Below, one piece after another: positions 12,536 through 27,900 of a DNA stretch of 64,000 nucleotides. The DNA is taken from assembly GCA_916613615.1 (NCBI GenBank), contig OU744735.1, positions 56,652,582 through 56,716,581 on the forward strand. The letters are read 5' to 3'. This stretch comes from Steromphala cineraria. Taxonomy: Eukaryota > Mollusca > Gastropoda > Trochida > Trochidae. Below the pieces are notes generated by a model. The model was not told the origin of the DNA and ran no database searches. It saw nothing but the letters and a program-made list of their open reading frames with translations. The first letter of the stretch is position 1. Every line of letters starts with the position of its first letter. The position numbers and the translations under genes are program-made.

Positions 12536-13240
12536 ACATAGGATCATGTCGTGCATGTGGGTTACCTTCGTCAATATCTTATCTCTCCTTTGAAGGTCAC
12601 GCTGGTGGGCCGTACATTAACTCCATCTACCATGTACTGAATGACAAACACGGTATCAAGGCTATGATTGGGTGACATCGTTTATTGAGAGGTTAAACGT
12701 GATACAAGGAATTTTGTTGTGCCAATCAGCAACATACCAAGTAAGTACATGTCATTCTTAAGGTGACACATATTTGCATACAAAACTATGCATGTGACCA
12801 TGATTCTTATCTGTATATTATGAGATGACTATTTTGACAACCATAGGAAATTAAAAAAATGGATAAATATTGGCTTCAATTCTTAGCATGATTTGAAAAT
12901 ACACTGTAACCTAAAGGCAGCTGAAAAGTCCGAATACAGCTTAACAGTCAGATTTCAGCATAGAATAAATTGAACATTGCACAGAAAACATTTTCAGTTT
13001 TAATAGTATTAAATGAATATGGTTACAGTTTTACAGTTTTTGTAAGTCAAACAATAATTCAGCACTTCTAGTTTTACAGAATATCACATAAAAGTCACAA
13101 TTGAACTAACATCAATATCAAAAGTATAACTATTATGATCAATGATAAAATATGATTTAATTTTGTTTACACATTTCTTTAAGCATGTATGTTTCTGTAC
13201 AATGAATGTATGAATATTATGTTTAAATGACAATACCTTA

Positions 13241-13594
13241 AAGGGGCAGTAGCAATTTTTTTGATAATTTTGTATTTTCAATATTTCACTGATAACTATA
13301 AGTTAATGCTAATGTATCATTTTGACAATGTCAAAAATCTCATTACAAAAGCCAATCATCCATAGTCAAAGGACAAAGTATGAAGATTCGCATAAAATCC
13401 ATTGGCGGCCATTTTGTGGTAACACCTTTAATTAATTTTGTGTTAGAAAAACTAATCGCATGGCAAAACTTTACGTTATATATTTGAATTTTTATATGCT
13501 CGATTTGGTTGAATTACATTGTCTTTCAATTTGAACCAATAATTTTCATTTTCCTGACATCTCCTATACCCCCTAAAACATGCTACTGCCCCTT
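13241..13594 (+). mobile_element. MITE family 1, copy 1 (TA target)
   Basis: Bounded by AAGGGGCAGTAGCA and its complement TGCTACTGCCCCTT, with TA on each side. The interior shares a long stretch including CAAAATGG-like and TTTGTCCTCTGACTATGG-like sequence with the other four copies. TA targets suggest Tc1/mariner-type mobilisation. Confidence 0.75.
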
Positions 13595-15516
13595 TAAATG
13601 GAATGGAATCAATAAAAATGTTGATGGTCATTTGTCACATACGTTTTACTTGTAGTCACTATGTCACATGGATCAGTCCAAATTGGTTACAAAAATAATT
13701 GAATCAAAACTTTAATTGTACATTGAAATATTATTTCTTCCATCAATAATTATAATAACAATGACATATTAGATAAAACATATTCAAAAGACAGATAATT
13801 GTTAAATACTGAATAGAGTTTTAATAACAAAATAAAGAAATATTATAAACCGTTCAATAAAATATCCTAAATGATCAGCAAATATTAGGAAAACAGATCA
13901 ACAAAAGATCAACACTGTATTCATCCAAATGGATGATTGCACTTTATCACGCCACTCATAATCGAAGTTTGTACATTGTCAAACTTCATATATACATATA
14001 CATATATACAGGGATTAAAAGCACATCTTGTTTAAGGTAATGCAACATCAGTATGACATATATTGAAGTGGTAAAACATTTGCAGATGAACAACAATTTT
14101 ACTCAAATCAATCTTCTTTTCTTCCAACAAATTCTTTTTACCCTTGGTTTTCTATCGCCATTCAAGTTCACAACTTCAGAAAGTGTCTTTTGACTTACAT
14201 TAGAATAAATACTTATCCAAAATAGAGGAATGTCATAACATTCATCTGAAATTTAGGCCAAGGGTAAAATAATTAATTATCATTATTCAATTGACACATA
14301 TGTGTCTAGAAACAAGTCACATGAATCAGTCAAAGCTCGTGCAGTCGAAATTAATTGAATCAAAATTATAATTGTACATTGAAAAATATACTTTTCCATC
14401 AGTAATTATAACAAAAGTCAAAAACAAGGCAAAACCATATTTCAAAAGACAAAGAACTGTCAAATACTGAAAGGAGTTGTTGTAAGAAGATATACAAATA
14501 CGATAATCTGTTTAAAGTAATAACCTTTTTTATTTAATAATTAGAATATAACATAGCAGCTTCACTCCCTGTAGCCGTTATAAATTAATAATGATCCTCT
14601 GTTCCAGCGATATTTTTGGATTTTTTTTTATCTTATATTGATAACATTCACAAATCATACATTTATCAAAAACACTTTCTGAGATAATATGTATTTATTT
14701 CGATCAAACTATATTTACGGGAGAGGATGAAGGGAGAGAATCTACTGTGTCATTCATCACAAGAGCAAAACATTGCCTTTTGATGTCTGGCACCTGTTTC
14801 TATTATGCTAAAATTATCTAATAAATAGACTTTGCCGAATATCATTACTATCTCATTTCTATCTCATCTCTATCTCTTCTCGTGAACTGAGAAAATATCA
14901 TTTTCACTCGTGACTCTGTCGCTGGTGAAAATATCTCTTTCTCACTCCACTTGATGTGATTGAAATGATATTTGACAATGACAATGAAATAGGCTCTTTT
15001 CATCAGCATACTTTAAGAGAACAAATCAACAACAGACACGATGTAAATCTACATGTAAATGAGTGATTACACTTCATCATACCACATATAATCGAAGTTT
15101 TTACATTATCAAACTTATTGATCGCAGGATTAGTAATTAGGATAAAAAAAGAAAACTATATAGAGAAACATGTTACCATATGTGCATGATATCTACAGTG
15201 AAAAGGAACATTGAATCACTCAAATTTTATGTTAATTCATATAACAATCCCTATTTACACAAGCATCTAAATGACATATATTTAAGTTGTAAAACCATAG
15301 AAGATTGGGCAAAATAATGTATTGCTGCAAAAGGAACGCCCAGTAGAAACTAAGAACCAAATGCAATTCTTGTAACAAATGCTTTTTATCCTTGAATAAA
15401 TATCATATAAGAATTGAGATTGTACAAAAATGATATTTACATGTTTACATTCAAGTTGACAACCTCTGGGACTCTCCTTTGATTAGCAGTTTCAATGAAT
15501 GAATGTTTATCTTTTA

Positions 15517-15813
15517 AAGGGGCAGTAGCACGTTTTAGGGGGAATATAAGGATCTGTCAGGAAAATGAAAATTAATGCTTCCAATTAAAAGACAACGTAT
15601 TTGAAATAAAAAAAGCAGTAATAAATCAAATATATAATGTAACGTTTAGCCATGCGATTCCTCTTTCTTTATACTTTGTCCACTGACTATAGATAATTGA
15701 TTTGTGTTATGATTTTTTTGAAACTATCAAAAAAGTACATTTAGCATTAAAATATAATCAAAAATGAACATTTTAGAGCATTGAATTTTCAAAAAAAGGT
15801 GCTACTGCCCCTT
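15517..15813 (+). mobile_element. MITE family 1, copy 2
   Basis: AAGGGGCAGTAGCACGTTTT to GTGCTACTGCCCCTT. Shorter than the other copies and lacking part of the interior around the conserved ACACAAAATGG block. It is preceded by TA; the 3' flank (GA) has drifted. Confidence 0.7.
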
Positions 15814-16154
15814 GAAAGCATGACATATATCTGAATCGAAACAATAAATAACTTGTATTGTTTAACTGACAGTTACGTTTCACTTCTAGTCGCCCAGCAA
15901 CATGAATCAGTCCAAGTTGGGTTAATATTTGAATCAAAATTACAAAAGTTCATTGAAAGAAGTAATCTTACATCAAAACAAATGATAAAATCACACACTA
16001 GATAAAACGCATTTCAAAAGACAAATAACTGTCAAATATTAAGGTTGTAATAAGAAGATAAACCATGATGATAGAAGATGAGGCAGAATCAAATTTAAAC
16101 TTACTCAAAAACGGAAGCTGAAACAGTTAGCATCAATTGCAATTTTTAAACAAT

Positions 16155-16155
<1 letters not shown>

Positions 16156-16188
<33 letters not shown>
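16156..16188. repeat. Poly(C) tract
   Basis: About 32 consecutive C residues. Homopolymers of this length are hard to sequence, so the exact length is uncertain. Confidence 0.9.
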
Positions 16189-16193
<5 letters not shown>

Positions 16194-16899
16194 TTTCTAT
16201 AAGCATAAATTCCGATCTGCAATAGTTAGTTAGGTTTAGTTCATGTTCTTGTTTACATTCAAGTTCACAATTCAGAAGTGTCTTTAAACTAATATTTAAA
16301 TAACCCCTGCTAATGTTTATCTGTTAACCTATAACATACATGTATAACTGGAATACAGACAACAGATGGACATGGATAACAGCAATACTTTTTATCGGTC
16401 AACTGACACACTTTTCAACTTCTAGGCAGGCCGTCACGTGAATCAGTTTGAAGTTTGTAACGAAATGATTGAATAAAAACTATAATTGTACATTGAAAGT
16501 AATGTCGACATAAATAATAATAATAATCACATATTGGAAAAACACATTTAAATAGACGAATAATTGTTAAATACATATATAATAATTGATATACATATTT
16601 AAATGTTCTGATTGGTCAGCAAATCTGCGGAAAACAAATCCACCATAGTTACGATACGCATCTACAGATTTGGTTGCACTTATCAAACCTTTCATAATCT
16701 ACGTTATTGTAATATCCAACTTATTGATAGTAGGACAAACGACATATTTTCACTCCTCGATTGGTTTTGAAAACCACCATTAAAGTTATAAAATTTATCT
16801 TAGCAATAGATGATCAAAATTTTAGAAATAGATTTGAACTCATTCAATAAAGCCTATTACATATTATGTGATTCAATTAAATGTACTTAAGAAAATAAA

Positions 16900-18290
16900 A
16901 TATATTTCCTCCTCATAATAAATCTAATACTTACATCCATCACATGCAACAAGGGATCAATTAATATCAAGAAGGTAACATACATGCAAGCTACAAGTAA
17001 ATCATTGAACTAAACTTGTCTTATTTATTAATTTAATAAACAAACATTATTTGGGGAAGTTGCATTTTCATAGTTTTCTGATACGAACAATAATTGCATG
17101 CTGCAAGTAAGAGTTTAAAATAGTTCAGCTCCACCACAAAATATTGCTAAGCCACAACATCGTATGCACATTCCAAAACAATCTAACAAACTAATGCACC
17201 TGTATAATTGCAGGGCATGAACATGTGGTTAGATATTATATAATAACATATTAAAGCAGATGTTTGCTATTTGTTTGAAAGAACAATATGACAGTAAAAC
17301 AATCAATTATGGGGCAATATTAAATCATCTTTTTGTTTTGTGATATCAAGGGTGCCTAAACAGTGATTGTAGGCTAAACGGAACAGAATAATTTATGACT
17401 AACCAATGAATAGGAGTGGTGTTTATACTACATGAATAGTGTAAAAAGAGGTGAATGACCAGATTATTTAACTTGTAACAGCCCCTCATTTCTTGACTGG
17501 ATTTTTTTGATAAAATGTTGTATGCACAACAAAAGAACACAATTAAGACAATAAGGAAGTAAATAGAAAGTATAGAAAAACGTGTTCAGTGCTGAAGTCC
17601 TATTAAAATTAAAGGATGCCAAATGAATGTCAAATTTCACCACAAACGGAAGTTTCTTTTTTTAGATATTATTGCATTTGGAAAGTTAATAGTTTTCTTT
17701 TATGCATATTAAATATCCTATCATTATGAGACTTTAAGTAAACAAATCTGAAAAACAGAAGTGTTGAAAGAATCACGCACATTTCAGTTTTCACACAGTT
17801 TCTGTAATGATACACTGTTGTTTTTGTCACTTCCAAAGGCATCAAACATCAAAACAGTCATCATATTCGTTGTCACCCGCATAACCCCATCTCACGCCAA
17901 ACGTTCCTTCTCATGGCGTCTGTACTACATCTTAAAAATGATAGATTTCAGTCAAGACGCTGTGTGAACCCAAAAAACATTTTGTTATCACAAAATTAGA
18001 CCGCAACCCGTTCCATCTTTGTTCTCAACGCAACGTGTATACTCTCAATGAATCGTTATTCAGGACTTTCAGATCCTAGTGGTAACGCCGATAGAACGCT
18101 TGCCTATTTGGAAAAGGTAGTTACTTTATAATCATTTCATTTTGTTCAACGCAGATTGTGATTTCCCGTATATTATTTAAGGAGTGTTTTCAGTACTTAA
18201 ACATGTGTGTGGTTCAAAGTGATCAATTGTGCAAAGTGCATAACAGTATAACATAGGTTTGAATCAATGTTTTAGACAATAACGTGAATA
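16900..18290. other. No gene recognised between the tandem repeats and the lectin 3' flank
   Basis: Short open frames only, without domain patterns. Probably intergenic, possibly containing the 5' flank of the paralogous lectin unit. Confidence 0.5.
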
Positions 18291-18655
18291 CTTTATCATC
18301 CAAAACTGCCTTGCGCATACTGCTAGGAGATATCGTTTTTCTCAATACATTTTGAACAATGCCCTGTCAACAGAAGGGACATGACATCACAAACATTGTT
18401 CATCATCAGTAATGGTATATTGGTATACGGATTATAAAAATAACAGAATGACAACTCTTTTTTTTTTCTAATATGACAAACTTTGAGAACCAAGCGATCT
18501 ATTCCTAGCACTGATATATTGAATGTGTACGACCTGAACGCCGGAAGCACATTATAATGTTAGGCAAAAGTTCATGTTTAGAAAGTTGATGGCTGCCACC
18601 TGTTTGACGAGTTTTTTCATCAAAAGAATGTTAAAGTCAACTAACTGATCACACA

Positions 18656-18906
18656 TTATTCCATAAGCCAACCATAGACCTCTACTTCACACAACTGAAC
18701 ATAGTTTTTATCAAGAGGATTATGTATGGCCACCCTAAAGAACCGACCTACCACGGGAGTTGCACAGTTAAATGTGTGTTCACCAGGAGCAAGGGATTCA
18801 TCCGGCTGGTTATAACAGAGACGTGCTGCTGCTGTAGGGTCCTCACTCGGGTTTTTAGTAAATGCTTCAAGGTTGAAGTTCCGTAATCGATCAGGTACGT
18901 CATTAA
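18656..18906 (-). CDS. Lectin exon 4: C-terminal half of the F5/8C domain
   Basis: Starts after TTTCAG and carries D-R-L-R-N-F, two cysteines, G-R-F-F-R-V-A and the closing L-C-E-V-E-V-Y-G before a Trp-Leu-Met-Glu tail and TAA. The closing C-E-V-E-V-Y-G block is characteristic of fucolectin-type F5/8C domains. Confidence 0.82.
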
Positions 18907-21900
18907 CTGAAATGATAAGATGTGCAATGTTTTACCCCAAACATGTCAATCATAAGTATAACGTTGATTATCAAACTACTTAATTCCGTTGTCAGAACAG
19001 TTTCATTTGCATTATGTAGCCTGATAATGGTGTAAAAAAAAAGCAAATGCCAAATCGTACACGGATATGATTCACACTTGTCGAGATGGAGATATATTTA
19101 TAGGCACCGTCTGATTAAAATCAGCCTATTTCCGAGGATAACAATATTCAAAATATAAACTCGGAGATCTGAATTCTTCTACACTAGGTGTGGCACCACC
19201 CCGTTTTGGATGTTTTCTACCAGTTTAGTGCAGCGGAAACCAAGTCGTTAGCGGACCAATCACATTGTCTCGCTGATAAGACCAATCAAGGCGATCATGT
19301 TCAAAGCATAGTTAAAAGGAATTATATGGTCGTATCTACTGATACCGAAGGCTCTTGTCGGCAGCTTGTGATTGGTCAGCTGAGTAAACGTCAGTTAACG
19401 TCAGTAAACGTCAGAAACGTCTGCTGTTGGAGTCAGTGGAGAGAAAATCTATCGAAAAATCAAGTTTGATTATTGATAGAGTTAATCATTTAAAACTAGT
19501 ACTTTTCAAAACCAGGTCGATTTTAATCCGACTGATACAGACACAATGAGTCAGTAAGAAATAGAAGAAAAAAAACATTAAACATGAATTAAATCAAAAT
19601 GGATGCAAAATAGCACACAATCATGTCAGAATGGTAATGCATAATCAGAGAGACTACAGCCCTGTTATGGTCATGAAAACCTTAACTATTCCTGACACTT
19701 TGGCATACGTGTATTTGTGTTTCAACATATCTTAAATCGTGTGGTCAGTGAATAAACAATCAAAGCATTTTATTTGGAATTTAAAGTAATTTGCTATTAA
19801 AATTTAACTGCAACATTTATGTACACAACATAAGTTTTCTTTTGGGGGTACAAGGTCAAGGTTATTGAAATGTTGATCACAAACTTGACAACAATGGCAA
19901 CAAACCTCTGGGTAGGAAGGGTGGGTTGAAAACTACCGGACGCAATAATGGCGGACGCACAACGCTGCCGCTTACAGCATAAACAAATAACATCATAAGT
20001 CCCTTATATCATGAACCGTGAAGTACAATAGGGGGGTCGGAGTTGTCTCCCTTACCATATAAAATGACATGAAGGGAAAGGAACCGCCACCGTTTAACAT
20101 CAAATAATAACATTATTTTCACGTTTAACAGATTAAGTCTAAATGCCACAGTATGGACATAAATAGAATAAATCATATAATCAATAGTAGACTTCTATAT
20201 TGTTCAACCATATCTCAATTAACATTTTAGTTTTACTACGTGCTCAGATCCGAGGAAAACATCAGTTACCTCATTTATCCCTCTCAATTTCAACATTACA
20301 CTGCAGCACCTGTGTCCACTAAAATTCACAAAGTAGAAATTACTTTGAATAGAGCCATTGGCTCTGCTTCTCATCAAGTTATCCATAATTCCTAACATGC
20401 CACTTGTCAAAAGTTTAGACTCTCTCACTTGTGTTAATAAGCTATTTACTTTTTAGCAATACATCAAATGTACATAATAAAAACGTCCTAAAAGTAGTGT
20501 TGACACTTGAATTAGTGTATGGATGCTAAATCTGTAATTTTGAGAACATTTGTTCATTCATGTAGTCATTGATCATTTAAACAGTTTTGTCACCAAAACG
20601 CAATGGCACAATATGACACATGAGATATTCGTGTAATTCATCCTTGCAACGTTTGTAGCATCTTCCCACAGCAAGATGAAACGTAACGAGCAACTCCTCG
20701 TTTAGACCTTGCCATCACAATCGATGATCCGGAGCAGCGACACCTATCGTGATCACGAGTTACGCCCCTTACCAGCTCTTTCAAAAATAGCCAATGAAAT
20801 TGCCGTTTACATTCGGAACAAATTCAAAATACTAACAGACGATCTTTTTGAAATTATCGGAGTGAAATTTAATTTTAAACTTCAGTCCGCATGGTTGTTT
20901 TCATGTTTTTGATGAGCACCGAGAATGCAGATAAAATAAACATAAATGTATAACTCAAATAAAGTGTTTCTCTCCCTTGTAAAAGGCATACAAAAGTATT
21001 TTTTCAGATCGGTTCATTTAACAAGCTGTCTTCTGATTGGACTATTGTACTTCCGTGCAGCGGGTTGAAATGCTAGCACAGAAATTACGGCCAATGATGT
21101 CAAGGAAGGAATGGAAAGGTTTAAAAACTTTTTCGTTTCGCCCGTGACGTTGTGAAGATGCGTTTGTAGTTCCTTTATCCTTATTTGAGGTCACAGAGTA
21201 ACAACATTTATGAATTCGCCGTCGGCTAAGAGGACTTTGATCAGGTTTCAGCTTTCAAGGTGTTCAAGGCATGACTAATTGAATATCACAGGGTCACCAA
21301 ATCTGAAGATCATGATTCCGATCAACTAAGAATATATATATATATTTGCAACGTTTCTTCCTTCAATGTCTTTTGTGTGTGGATAGGATGAAAAATGTTG
21401 ATAGGACGTGGCCGCTGTTTCTTTACATAGAGATCAAGGTGTCCACAAGATTAAATACATATAAAAATTAGGCTACTCAAAAAGTTAGAACAGAAGATAT
21501 CTTATTTCTTGAACAAATGGGTCTGGAAACAAATAGTGAAATGTAAACGACGGGCAGACGCCTACCCTATGGTATGGCATAAGGCCATCAGGTCTGGCAA
21601 CATGAAATAAAAACTTACTGCCTTCTCGGTTGACAATCAGAACATCGGTGATGAGAGCTTCACTTCCTAGATCCACCTGCCACCAACTTGCAATGGTAGT
21701 TAGAGTTAAACTAACATGGAAACATGATCCACTCGACCATTTTGTAGCCTTGTTCCCATCCACAACAACAGCTGCAGCTTCTGCGCCACTGGCGAAGGAA
21801 CTGCTTGCTGTGGTCGTCTTTTGAAACGAGAGTAGTGTCCTCATGTCTAGTAAAAAGGGAATACTTGTAATGAACTTCTATGAATAATCTTAATGATTTA

Positions 21901-24900
21901 ATTATGAGCCTTAATGGCCCAGAAATGGCCCAGAAACGTCGTGAGAAATCAATTAAAGAAGTCATTATCCATAACATTTGTCTTGTAGTACTATACCAAC
22001 TTCTAAATGACTTTGAAAAAATCTATGAGCCTTAATGTAGTCAAAATTTACTTTTTCAATCAAGACGTTGACAGGGTTCATTCCTGTTATCAATGGAGTT
22101 TTATTCCCAATTTACAAGAATAACTCTCCCTACAGAAATACTCTATGTACAATAATTTTGCATTTCCCTGTTGTTTGAAGAAAATGCTTTCTTTGACAAA
22201 TGAAATTTTCAAACAAGTAGAAACACAGACTAAAAAGCTGGTACAAGAAAGACGCATTCAAATGGTAACTTGGACTTATTGATAAAAGAACAGGATGAGA
22301 AACAAGATCCACCTCTGGTAATGGTGCAAAATAATTGTTTAAAGTATGCAAAGATACATTGCTTGTTATCATACCCAGGCACTGCTGTTGTCCTCGTTTG
22401 ACTCGACACTTCTGGTACTTCGCACACTCGTGTCTCGGGCACGGTCCTCCTAGCGCCTGAAATACAACACTTTATTCATTACTATCTACACAATTCATAC
22501 GACCAAGACTTATACTAGGTATCACCACATTACCCCTACAATCTCATTACCCCTACAGTCACATTACACATACAGTCCCATTACACCTACAGTCTCACTA
22601 CCCCTAGAGTCCCATTACCCCTACAGTCTCATTACCCCTACAGTCCCAATACCCCTACAGTCACATTACACATACAGTCCCATTACACCTACAGTCTCAT
22701 TACACATACAGTCTCATTACCCCTACAGTCACATTACACATACAGTCCCATTACACCTACAGTCTCATTACACCTACAGTCTCATACCCCTACAGTCTCA
22801 TTACCCCTACAGTCTCATTACCCCTACAGTCACATTACCCCTACAGTCACATTACACATTCAGTCCCATTACACATACAGTCTCATTACCCCTACAGTCG
22901 CATTACCCATACAGTCTCATTACCCCTACAGCCTCATTACCCCTTCAGTCTCGTTACCCATACAGTCTCATTACCCCTACAGTCTCGTTACCCCTACAGT
23001 CGCATTACCCCTACAGTCTCATCACCCCTAGAGTATCAATACCCCTACAGTCCCAATACCCCTACAGTCGCAATACCCCTACAGTGTCAATACCCCTACA
23101 GTCTTATTACCCCTACAGTCTCATTACCCCTACAGTGTTTTCGGTCAAATAGTGTAGGGGAAATTAGGTGTATTAAATAAACATTTGGGATGATCTGTGT
23201 TAAACAGGAGACTGAATATCTTCCTCGAGTCAAATAATATATTATCACAGGCACAAGCTGGTTTTCGTGAAAAATTTTCAACAGTTGACAATATATTTGC
23301 ACTCCATTTTCTTTCACTAATTCTCAAGAATTCTAAGAAAAAGTTGTATTGTGCCTTTATCGACTTTACTAAAGCATTTGATAATGTCTGGAGAGTTGGT
23401 CTATGGCAAAAACTGTAAACATATAATATTGATGGAAAATTCCTTAATTTAGTAAAAAATATGTACAGTAATATAAAGTCTTGTATTACTGTTGATGACG
23501 CACAATCCCAATATTTCTCAAACTTTCGTGGTGTTCGTCAAGGAGAAAATCTTTCACCGTTATTGTTCTCAATTTTTCTAAATGATCTAGAAGATTTTTT
23601 AATTCAGCAAGGTTGTAACGGTGTTACAATTGATAACCCTAATGATGAGTTAATTAATTTATGTATCAAACTTTTCATCTTTCTATATGCTGACGATACC
23701 GTACTTCTAGCAGAAACTCCGGTAAAACTTCAATATTCACTGGATAGTTTTCATGATTATTGTGAACTATGGAAAATGGATGTGAATATCTCTAAAACTA
23801 AGATTGTTGTATTTGGAAGTGGGGTAGCATCAAAATCAAAGCATTCCTTTTGTTTTGGAAAAAAACATATAGAAATATCAGATTGCTACACATATCTTGG
23901 AATTAATTTCCATAGAAATAGAAGAATGATTTTTGCTATGAAGGATCTTGTAAATTGTGCAACAAAGGCCATGTTTTCACTTTTGAAAAGATCACGCAAT
24001 ATATTTACCCTTAGACTCTCTACTTAAAGCTTTTGATGTAATGATACTACCAATTATAACTTACGGCGCCGAAGTATGGGGATATGAAAATCTAGATTTA
24101 ATTGAAAAAGTTCATTTAAAATTTATGAAATTAGCTGCCGGTTTACGCCAATCAACACCAAACTTCATGGTATATGGCGAGCTCGGAAGATTCCCTCTCA
24201 AAATATGTGTAGCTTTAAAGATGATAAAATTTTGGTATAAACTTGAAACTTTGGATGTTCCATGTAAAATTGCAACTAATATGTATAGACTTGTAAGAAA
24301 CAATGAATCACTCCATTCCTGTAATCCCTGGTTTTGTTTCATTAAGATGCTTTTTAACAATTGTGGATTGACTTTTATGTTTCATGAACCCATGTAGTAT
24401 CACATTAATTATATTGTTGAAATGATTGACCGTGTTTTAAAGGACCAATTCTTACAGAGCTGGCAATGCGATGTCTCTAGCAGTTCTAAAGCATTCTACT
24501 ATAAATTTATCAAAAATGCGTTTTCTTTTGAACCTTATCTCCTACTTTCTAAATCTATATCCTACCCTCTACTGCTATTTAGAACAAGCAACCACTATCT
24601 ATCTATTGAAACTGGCCGCTGGAAAGGCATCGCACGTGAACATAGAAATTGCCCGCTCTGTGACTCACCAACAATAGCAGATGAATTTCACTATCTTTTC
24701 CGATGCTTAGCTTTTGCTGATATAAGAAAAATTTACATACCGGAATATCTTTGTGTTTTCCCTAATATTCATAAAATGAAAATGTTGATGTGTTCTAAAA
24801 GGCTATCAGTTATAAAAAATATGTCAAAATTTGTTACAATTGTAAACTCTGTATTGAAAAAATTGATGTAAAATCGACCTTCACACTGTATATTTCTATT

Positions 24901-27900
24901 TTGCTTGTATATATATTTATGCTCTTGTACCACCGTCGGTGGTGAAAAGAGAATAAAGAAAGAAGAATTCATACAGTCTCATTACCCCTACAGTCGCATT
25001 ACCCCTACAGTCACATTACCCCTACAGTCCCAATACCCCTACAGTCTCATTACCCCTACAGTCACATTACCCCTACAGTGTTTTCGGTCAAAAAGTTTAA
25101 TGAACGTTTTTTGCTGAAAGTTACATGAAATATGTAAAATAAGTGAAAATATTATTATATTCTAAAAACTTACGAATATATCGGTCAAATGACGTATCAT
25201 GTCCTAAAGTGTCAAGGGTACTTCTAAAGTTTCAGATATTATTCTAAATCTTATTTCGTTTTATTATTCTTTTTCCTTTTAATGTCCATTTTCTTGTCCA
25301 TTATTATAGTGCTACATGTATGTCATGCCGTTTTTCCATTGAACCATGTGTGTTGATCCGCGTGCCAAAATCCTGATCCTGCGTGTGGTGTACTGTATTT
25401 GACTGTTATATGTAATTAAACTGCTTTCAATCCCAATCAAAAACGAATAGTGCCTTATATTCATACATTTCACTAACAATACATGAATACATAAACGTAA
25501 AAATTGCTTGAAATTAAAACACTAAAAATAAAAATAAACCTGAATTGTTTTCAAACATTGATAAATAGAGAATACAAAACGTCGTCCCGTTTCATAACGT
25601 TTATATGAAATGAGTGACTGGGTTGGTATTCAATGAGAGAAAGCGAGCTTAATATCTAAACCAATCTCGATGGTAATTGTGTGATGTTATGATACATGTT
25701 CTGAACCTGGCTCACGTTTATCAGTAGGTTCATATCTGAATATATAGATCATCACTTATAATTATAATTTTCCCTCATATGAAAAGCTATATCAACTATT
25801 CATCATAAATAGTCTTGGCAAGTATCTGTTCTTAGCCAGAAAGAAACGTAACACGTTTTTGTGTCTGTGACACCCCCATACCCTGTTGTATATATTGATA
25901 TCAAACATATTTTACTGGCGCTTCGATAATGTACACACATTGTTTACTTTGTATAATGGGCCTGTGGCCCCCTTTACTGAAATAAATAAACCTCACTATC
26001 AACCGTTGATAACTTTCCAGTGCAATTTGCCATAATACATTTTCAATGAGTAACAACTGTTTTCTTATCATTAGATAGATTTATATGAATACAATGAGTA
26101 TGGACATGGCATGTATTATCTTTGTACTTGATTGACACGTCACATAGACAAGTTTAACCACCTAGTACAATTTTTGGACAGAGTTTTGTTTAATACGCGT
26201 TTTCAGTTTTTATTTTCTATGCTTGTTGCACTCTATAACCACAGAAAGGGACAAATGTAAAAGGAAGAGGGAATTTGTTTGTTTACATTATAACGTTTAT
26301 TTTAAAACAGATTAAACAAATTCATGTCTATGTTTTAGAATTATAAAAAGTAAATAAAATTACAATTTTGAAGTGATCATTGAAAGCATTACTTTGACAT
26401 AACTAAAGCTTGATAGGATTAACGTTTCGATTACATGTTAACCGTAGTTCAACATGGTTTTCTTTTTGTATGACAAATAAAGTAAAGAAAGAGTTAACAA
26501 TTTAATAATCTACAGCCTTCTACATTACTCTGTGCACTGGTCTCTGCAATATCTTAGATAACGGGAACCATACATCAATAAGATAACGCAAACATAAAAC
26601 CACACCTTTAATTTGATTGTATATAGTTTGGCAGTTAAAACAAGACAGTATATACCTGTGCTTTAGTTTTAAGTGTGTATATGACATTTATTTACGAAGA
26701 TTGACAGGTTAATAATATGTGTTTTGAACCGATAAGATGTTTAAAAGAGTAAGTAAATGAAAAACTAAAACGGTGTAAAATAGTATACAGCACAGTGTTT
26801 AGAAATATAAGGCACTAAATCTGCATATCTACATCTAATGTTTTAAAATATAACAATTTAAAATAGGTTTATATATAAGGTTTCAAGATAAAAGTGTGTT
26901 CCTCTTTAATTATCCAATATAAACATTTACTATTTTTACTAACGGGTGACTGTTTAATCATTTTGTTCGTAAAGTCGGCTGTTTGTGGGCGACACAAACT
27001 TGGAGATTGTTGGAGAAATGTTGGCAAACTTCTGGGATAACATAAGCAGCACATATTGACACTAGATCTTTTTTCTATTGAAAAATATTGGAACATAAGC
27101 CCTTCTGCTTCTAAACTATAGCACACTGTTACAGAGAACCTAGAACCAGAAGGGCTTATCTCTGCAGTTGATCCCTTCTGGCTGTAAGCTGTATGCAGAT
27201 AAGCCCTTCTGGCTCTCAAGTTTAAGTCGTTTTTAGATAAATCTTCTATATCTCATTAAATAGCCAATGACTCGACAATTTATTCTATGATAGAATTCAG
27301 TTAGCACACCAAGATTATCCCAAAAAAAGCAAATTCATCAAAATTGGGATATAAGCTCTTCTGGCTCTAAACAGTCGGTAAACTGATTAGGCCTTGATCA
27401 TTATGTATAATCATAAGTTATATGCTTTTTTTTATGAAGGTGAAGATCGATAATGGAGTGAGAGAGAGAGAGAGCTCTGAAAGTTTTGACGCACATGAAG
27501 AAAAACCAACGCGTGAGAGACGAAACAGATGACAATATTATACAATTATAGATTGGTGATGAGGTCGATATTGTTTTCCTCGGGTCCATAAAAACAGGTA
27601 TTGACCGAATTCACCAGTCCATAATTGTTCTATGAAGTCTCGGTTAGAAAACTAAACGGAATAAACAACAACAGCTATGAGCGGCATTTGGGTTCGATTG
27701 TTGACAAGGAAGGGTCAATGACGTCATGATAACAATACCATGACGTCATGAAATTACGTTTGACGTCATCGGCTCTATTTTTTTTTTTTCAGATATTCAA
27801 AATTATCCATGATAATTTTTTTATTTTTATAACATTCAGGTTCATCCGTATTTGGCCCACACAGGTTAACTAAAGAATAACTAATTTCGTTAAGTTTTAG

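Larger units (their letters stand above)
13600..16900. repeat. Degenerate large tandem repeat, about four units
   Basis: Three landmarks recur in order: a CATGAATCAGTC...TTGAATCAAAA...TTGTACATTGAAA block (13665, 14320, 15900, 16440), an ATAATCGAAGTTT...ATCAAACTT block (13960, 15085, 16695) and a TTACATTCAAGTT...CAGAAAGTGTCTTT block (14160, 15450, 16255). Units have diverged and lost parts. MITE copy 2 lies inside. No coding sequence seen in this stretch. Confidence 0.55.

Noticed and set aside
22525..25084. CRISPR-like regular repeat
   Set aside because: Units are contiguous 18-mers with no unique spacers, in a eukaryotic intron; it is a minisatellite.
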